From an uncultured Flavobacteriales bacterium (GTDB lineage: Bacteria; Bacteroidota; Bacteroidia; Flavobacteriales_D; Sanyastnellaceae): a stretch of DNA of 16,648 nucleotides. The position numbers and the translations under genes are program-made. The stretch lies in the NCBI GenBank assembly GCA_913057815.1, contig CAJXOV010000003.1, positions 1 through 16,648 of the forward strand, read 5' to 3'. The notes under the pieces were generated by a model, which saw only the letters and a program-made list of their open reading frames with translations, ran no database searches and was not told the origin of the DNA. Shown piece after piece: positions 14,224-16,648 of the stretch; the stretch's first letter is position 1, and every line of letters begins with the position of its first letter.

Positions 14224-15711
14224 TTAATTTTCCTTTGGTAAATTGTGTAAAATGTGATTATGAAAATACTTTGGAAGCACGTCTAACAGATCAAGCATTT
14301 TCCCTTTGTGCTCCAATTTTTCATCACCTTCAGTATAAGATATAAAGTTCAAATAAAGATAAGCCATCAATAAGCGATTATAGTCATCTAGATTGTCGTC
14401 CTTCAACATAAAGGTGATTTTCTTAATCATCTTTTCAGAATTTTCTAATTCTGAAATAGCTCTGCCCATTCTTCCTATATAGCCATAGTAATGATTCTCT
14501 GAGTCATCATCAATCCTTAAACAGACCCCTATAATCAAATCGGTTAAGTTAATGTTTAACAACTCTAATTCCCGAGCATATGTTTTTCGTTTTTCCCAAG
14601 CATAACTAGCATCCGAAGCTCGAGAAAAATTATCATTCATAATATTCAAGTGTGCACGTAAAAAAACATTCCAACTTTTAGTTTCCGCTGAAAGAACTGC
14701 TATTTCCTTAGCATGCATAATAGGACTGTTATCCATGCTACAGGAGCCATAAACTTTTCTTCCGCGTTTTAGCTCCAAGGACATTTCCTTAGAGTAAAAT
14801 TCACCTACATATGCTTCAAACATTTCATTAGAACCTCCTAAACTAAGACCTTCTTCAATGGCTCTTTGAAATAGGGATATTAGTTGAGGATCATTTTCTA
14901 AAACGGCTATTACTTTATCTGTTTTTAAGGAATCCCATACATTCATCGCTTCATAATAAGCTTCGAAGTCATCAAAGTTATCTTCTGGCTTATCAGTTAC
15001 CATATCCATTCTTCCCATGAATTGATTTATCAGAGAATTTTCATCCCATTCATGTTCAATATTCTTATGTAAATAAAGAGTTGTGTTAGTATCTATAAGG
15101 CATTCCGAATACTGCACCATTCGGGCATACTTCTCGTCCAATTTTTCACTTTCAAAATCCGATTTGAAGAAAAATGCACTAATTGATTTAAGGGATTTAT
15201 TACATACCCATGTGGCTTTGACATCATTCCTAAACAGATCTTTTTTATTCATCAGTTTAATTTCATAATCACCTGTTGGATCCATAAACTTTAGCAATTT
15301 GGTTCCTTCGTAGTCAAGATAATTATATCTAATAATTAATAATTCAGGTGAAGTTTTAGCACTTGGATACCTCTTTTTAAATTCTTCTAAAGAAATACCA
15401 CTCTCTATATCCGTCTTAGCCTTTTTAGCATGGGATTTCTCTAGAAAGACATGAACTCCTTTAGCCTGACGTTCTGAATAATAATCTCGATCTAAACCAC
15501 AATTTAAAAAATCAACATTTACAGAATCTACAATGGCTTCCAATTGAACCATTGTTTCTTTGGAATATAAAAGTCCTTGGTACAATGAATCTGGCTTATT
15601 TGGCTTTCCTATATTTGAGTTTGAGAATAACGTTGTGCTTTCAGAACCGTCTTGACAACTAGTTAGATGGCTAATCAGTAAAACTGAAAAGAGAATTTTA
15701 AATACTTTCAT
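14224..15711 (-). CDS. Predicted lipoprotein of unknown function
   Basis: The 495-residue product begins with a lipoprotein signal (MKVFKILFSVLLISHLTSCQ) with lipobox LTSC and acylation at C19. I chose the Met at 15711 rather than one eight codons upstream because a complete signal sequence starts there. The mature part is highly charged and mostly helical from about residue 260 onward. It has Cys residues near 74, 179, 203 and 346 and no motif that I recognise. The C-terminal third (YAWEKRKTYARELELLNINLTDLIIG) has a helix-repeat look. The protein should be in the inner or outer membrane facing the periplasm or the surface. The next two genes encode small membrane proteins with almost no gap, so the three may form one envelope complex. 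Confidence 0.8.
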   Translation of the reverse strand: MKVFKILFSVLLISHLTSCQDGSESTTLFSNSNIGKPNKPDSLYQGLLYSKETMVQLEAIVDSVNVDFLNCGLDRDYYSERQAKGVHVFLEKSHAKKAKTDIESGISLEEFKKRYPSAKTSPELLIIRYNYLDYEGTKLLKFMDPTGDYEIKLMNKKDLFRNDVKATWVCNKSLKSISAFFFKSDFESEKLDEKYARMVQYSECLIDTNTTLYLHKNIEHEWDENSLINQFMGRMDMVTDKPEDNFDDFEAYYEAMNVWDSLKTDKVIAVLENDPQLISLFQRAIEEGLSLGGSNEMFEAYVGEFYSKEMSLELKRGRKVYGSCSMDNSPIMHAKEIAVLSAETKSWNVFLRAHLNIMNDNFSRASDASYAWEKRKTYARELELLNINLTDLIIGVCLRIDDDSENHYYGYIGRMGRAISELENSEKMIKKITFMLKDDNLDDYNRLLMAYLYLNFISYTEGDEKLEHKGKMLDLLDVLPKYFHNHILHNLPKEN

Positions 15712-15849
15712 AGTTAGTTTCTTTAGTAGAATCAACTAATTTAAAACGATATAATTCTATTCACTCAAGTTAAATTATCAAGAATAATATACCAATCTAG
15801 TAATTTACAAAACAGTCATGAATAAAATTCGTTAACTTTACATCGGTCA
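15712..15849. other. Divergent intergenic region between lipoprotein gene and trp leader
   Basis: This 138-bp AT-rich stretch separates two divergent units and must hold promoters for both. The only element I can support is the box at 15833-15840 for the trp side. No clear promoter for the lipoprotein gene stands out. Confidence 0.4.
15833..15840 (+). promoter_or_regulatory. Possible -7 box of the trp operon
   Basis: TAACTTTA is one base from TAnnTTTG and lies 9 bp before the leader-peptide start codon. There is no good TTG at -33. If it is real, the leader peptide mRNA would have only a few untranslated bases. Confidence 0.4.
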
Positions 15850-15912
15850 ATGAACAACCCAACAACAAACACATGGCAATGGCAACACTCGAATCCTTTC
15901 GGAGTGAGCTAA
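15850..15912 (+). CDS. trpL: Tryptophan leader peptide (attenuator sensor)
   Basis: A 20-codon frame encodes MNNPTTNTWQWQHSNPFGVS and stops with TAA at 15910-15912. Two Trp codons (TGG at 15874-15876 and 15880-15882) lie close together as Trp-Gln-Trp. For a random frame of 20 codons this is rich in the rarest amino acid, and it is placed directly before a terminator and trpE. When charged Trp-tRNA is scarce the ribosome should stall at these codons. Stalling would cover the 5' arm of the hairpin at 15886-15906. When Trp is plentiful the ribosome would run on to the stop codon, which lies inside the strand needed for antitermination. The peptide has no other expected function. Confidence 0.85.
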   Translation: MNNPTTNTWQWQHSNPFGVS

Positions 15913-15963
15913 CGCACGTATTGTTGTAAAAAATAGTATTAAGCGGCTTATCACTTCGATAAG
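15886..15963 (+). promoter_or_regulatory. trp attenuator: competing anti-antiterminator and antiterminator
   Basis: Hairpin 1:2 pairs CACTCGAA (15886-15893) with TTCG-AGTG (15898-15901, 15903-15906; G15902 bulged) around a TCCT loop. The alternative 2:3 pairing joins TCGGAGTGA (15899-15907) with TCACTTCGA (15951-15959), nine pairs including one G-U. It can be extended by CTT (15896-15898) with AAG (15961-15963) and TAA (15910-15912) with TTA (15948-15950). The 2:3 form uses parts of both arms and the loop of the terminator, so 2:3 and 3:4 exclude each other. Confidence 0.8.
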
Positions 15964-15974
15964 CCGCTTTTTTT
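15941..15974 (+). terminator. Rho-independent terminator upstream of trpE (attenuator)
   Basis: AAGCGGCTTATC (15941-15952) and GATAAGCCGCTT (15958-15969) form a perfect 12-bp stem with the loop ACTTC. It overlaps a run of seven T at 15968-15974. It lies after the leader peptide stop and 115 bp before the trpE start, the position expected of an attenuator. Confidence 0.93.
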
Positions 15975-15993
15975 GTACCAGTTTTTTTTATAC

Positions 15994-16054
15994 CTCGGCT
16001 CCGCTCGGCAATCAAAAAAGACAATGATCTATTTGGTCATCGAGCGGAGCCGAG
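15994..16054. repeat. GC-rich 14-bp inverted repeat between attenuator and trpE
   Basis: CTCGGCTCCGCTCG (15994-16007) is the exact reverse complement of CGAGCGGAGCCGAG (16041-16054), with 33 bases between. The GC-rich arms contrast with the AT-rich surroundings. The right arm is itself flanked by GTCAT and ATGAC (16036-16059). The unit resembles the short palindromic repeats with an AGCGGAGCCGA core that are scattered in Bacteroidota genomes. As RNA it would fold as a long hairpin in the trpE untranslated leader. Confidence 0.8.
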
Positions 16055-16089
16055 ATGACATAACGAAAAATGATAAAACAGAGGATTAA

Positions 16090-16648
16090 ATGAAATTCAG
16101 TACCAGACATAAAAAACAACTAGCAGACCTCATCACACCGGTGAGTGCCTACTTGAAACTACGCAGTAATTTCAGTGAACTGCTCCTGCTAGAAAGTACA
16201 GACTATAACTCTGCAGCCAACAGTAAATCTTTCATCTGTCTAGAACCACTTAAGACATTCTCCCTAAAAGAAAACGAACTCAAGATTACAACTAATTGTA
16301 CCCTGAGCGGAGCCGAAGGGCACAATACCAACAACTCCAAACTTCAAATTATAAAACCTCAAACAGCTTTAGAAGAACTCCAAAACTTCAAAGATTCACT
16401 TATTCCCGAAGAGAGCAATAACCCACATCTGGGACTATATGGTTTCACAAGCTACGAATCCACCCAATACTTCGATTCTCACGAGTATGATTATTCCAAA
16501 CGTAAAAATGACATGCCAGACATGCATTATTCGTTCTATCGTTTTGTGTTGGTTTTCAATCATTTCAATAATGAACTAGAGCTACTAGAAAATGTACCCG
16601 AAGGAGAAGAATCCAAATTAGAAGAAATCATTAGCATTTTGAACAGAC
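16090..16648 (+). CDS. trpE: Anthranilate synthase component I, N-terminal part (runs off the window)
   Basis: The frame is open from the ATG at 16090 to the window end, 186 codons of an expected 460-520. TrpE makes anthranilate from chorismate with the TrpG glutaminase, the first committed step of tryptophan synthesis. Residues 33-36 are LLES, the feedback-inhibition motif of TrpE that binds tryptophan; the Ser is the residue whose change gives resistance in enteric bacteria. It is followed by the usual SKSFICLEPL block. GLYGFTSYESTQYFD (115-129) is the family's conserved strand-turn. The catalytic chorismate domain lies past the end. AGAGGA at 16080-16085, four bases before the ATG, is an unusually clear ribosome binding site for this phylum. 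The protein carries a palindromic-repeat-derived insert at residues 71-77 (16301-16320). Regulation by the attenuator upstream is expected. Confidence 0.93.
   Translation, partial: MKFSTRHKKQLADLITPVSAYLKLRSNFSELLLLESTDYNSAANSKSFICLEPLKTFSLKENELKITTNCTLSGAEGHNTNNSKLQIIKPQTALEELQNFKDSLIPEESNNPHLGLYGFTSYESTQYFDSHEYDYSKRKNDMPDMHYSFYRFVLVFNHFNNELELLENVPEGEESKLEEIISILNR
16301..16320 (+). repeat. Palindromic-repeat copy inside trpE
   Basis: CCCTGAGCGGAGCCGAAGGG is an imperfect palindrome that shares the 12-bp core GAGCGGAGCCGA with the right arm of the repeat at 16042-16053. It stays in frame and encodes the T-L-S-G-A-E-G stretch at about residues 71-77, in a loop region between two strands of the N-terminal domain. 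Confidence 0.65.

Noticed and set aside
15797..16024. 75-codon open frame on the minus strand across the trp leader
   Set aside because: It runs through the terminator, both strands of the attenuator and a palindromic repeat. The product looks like no protein family, and the plus strand explains every part of the region.

Overview
The window is an AT-rich piece of a Bacteroidota genome, most likely a marine or freshwater member of the Flavobacteriia. The evidence is two secreted proteins with C-terminal type IX secretion (T9SS) sorting domains, promoter boxes of the TAnnTTTG type, a HU-CCDC81/SPOR protein of the kind found in this phylum, and weak Shine-Dalgarno signals. The first 27 bases are not genomic. 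They match the end of the Nextera read-1 transposase adapter and cut off the first gene, so the contig is a tagmentation-based assembly.

Layout. 28-1529 (minus strand): a MarR-family regulator, a pirin, and a truncated outer-membrane-like protein; the same 19-bp operator sits in front of both marR and the pirin. 1705-4296 (minus): a large T9SS protein with 14 FG-GAP/VCBS repeats. 4334-7480 (minus): a 4-oxalocrotonate decarboxylase-like enzyme, an RlmI-like methyltransferase whose true start is probably a non-AUG codon, and a GT-C glycosyltransferase. 7551-9825 (plus): yraN, a HU-like/SPOR membrane protein and a HAD hydrolase. 9845-12019 (minus): a second T9SS protein with a P-domain. 12163-13428 (minus): a YbdG-type mechanosensitive channel. 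13531-15711 (minus): a tight cluster of a lipoprotein and two small membrane proteins of unknown function. 15850-16648 (plus): a trp leader and the 5' part of trpE.

The best result is the trp control region. A 20-codon leader peptide carries a Trp-Gln-Trp run. It is followed by a hairpin, a competing antiterminator pairing and a perfect 12-bp terminator with a T-tract, all before trpE. The parts have the logic of a ribosome-stalling attenuator, read directly from the bases. Between terminator and trpE lies a GC-rich 14-bp inverted repeat, and the same core occurs again inside the trpE reading frame.

Most of the rest is housekeeping or envelope function. The marR/pirin/outer-membrane-protein set looks like a small autoregulated unit. 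I see no phage, insertion sequence, tRNA, rRNA or CRISPR array.
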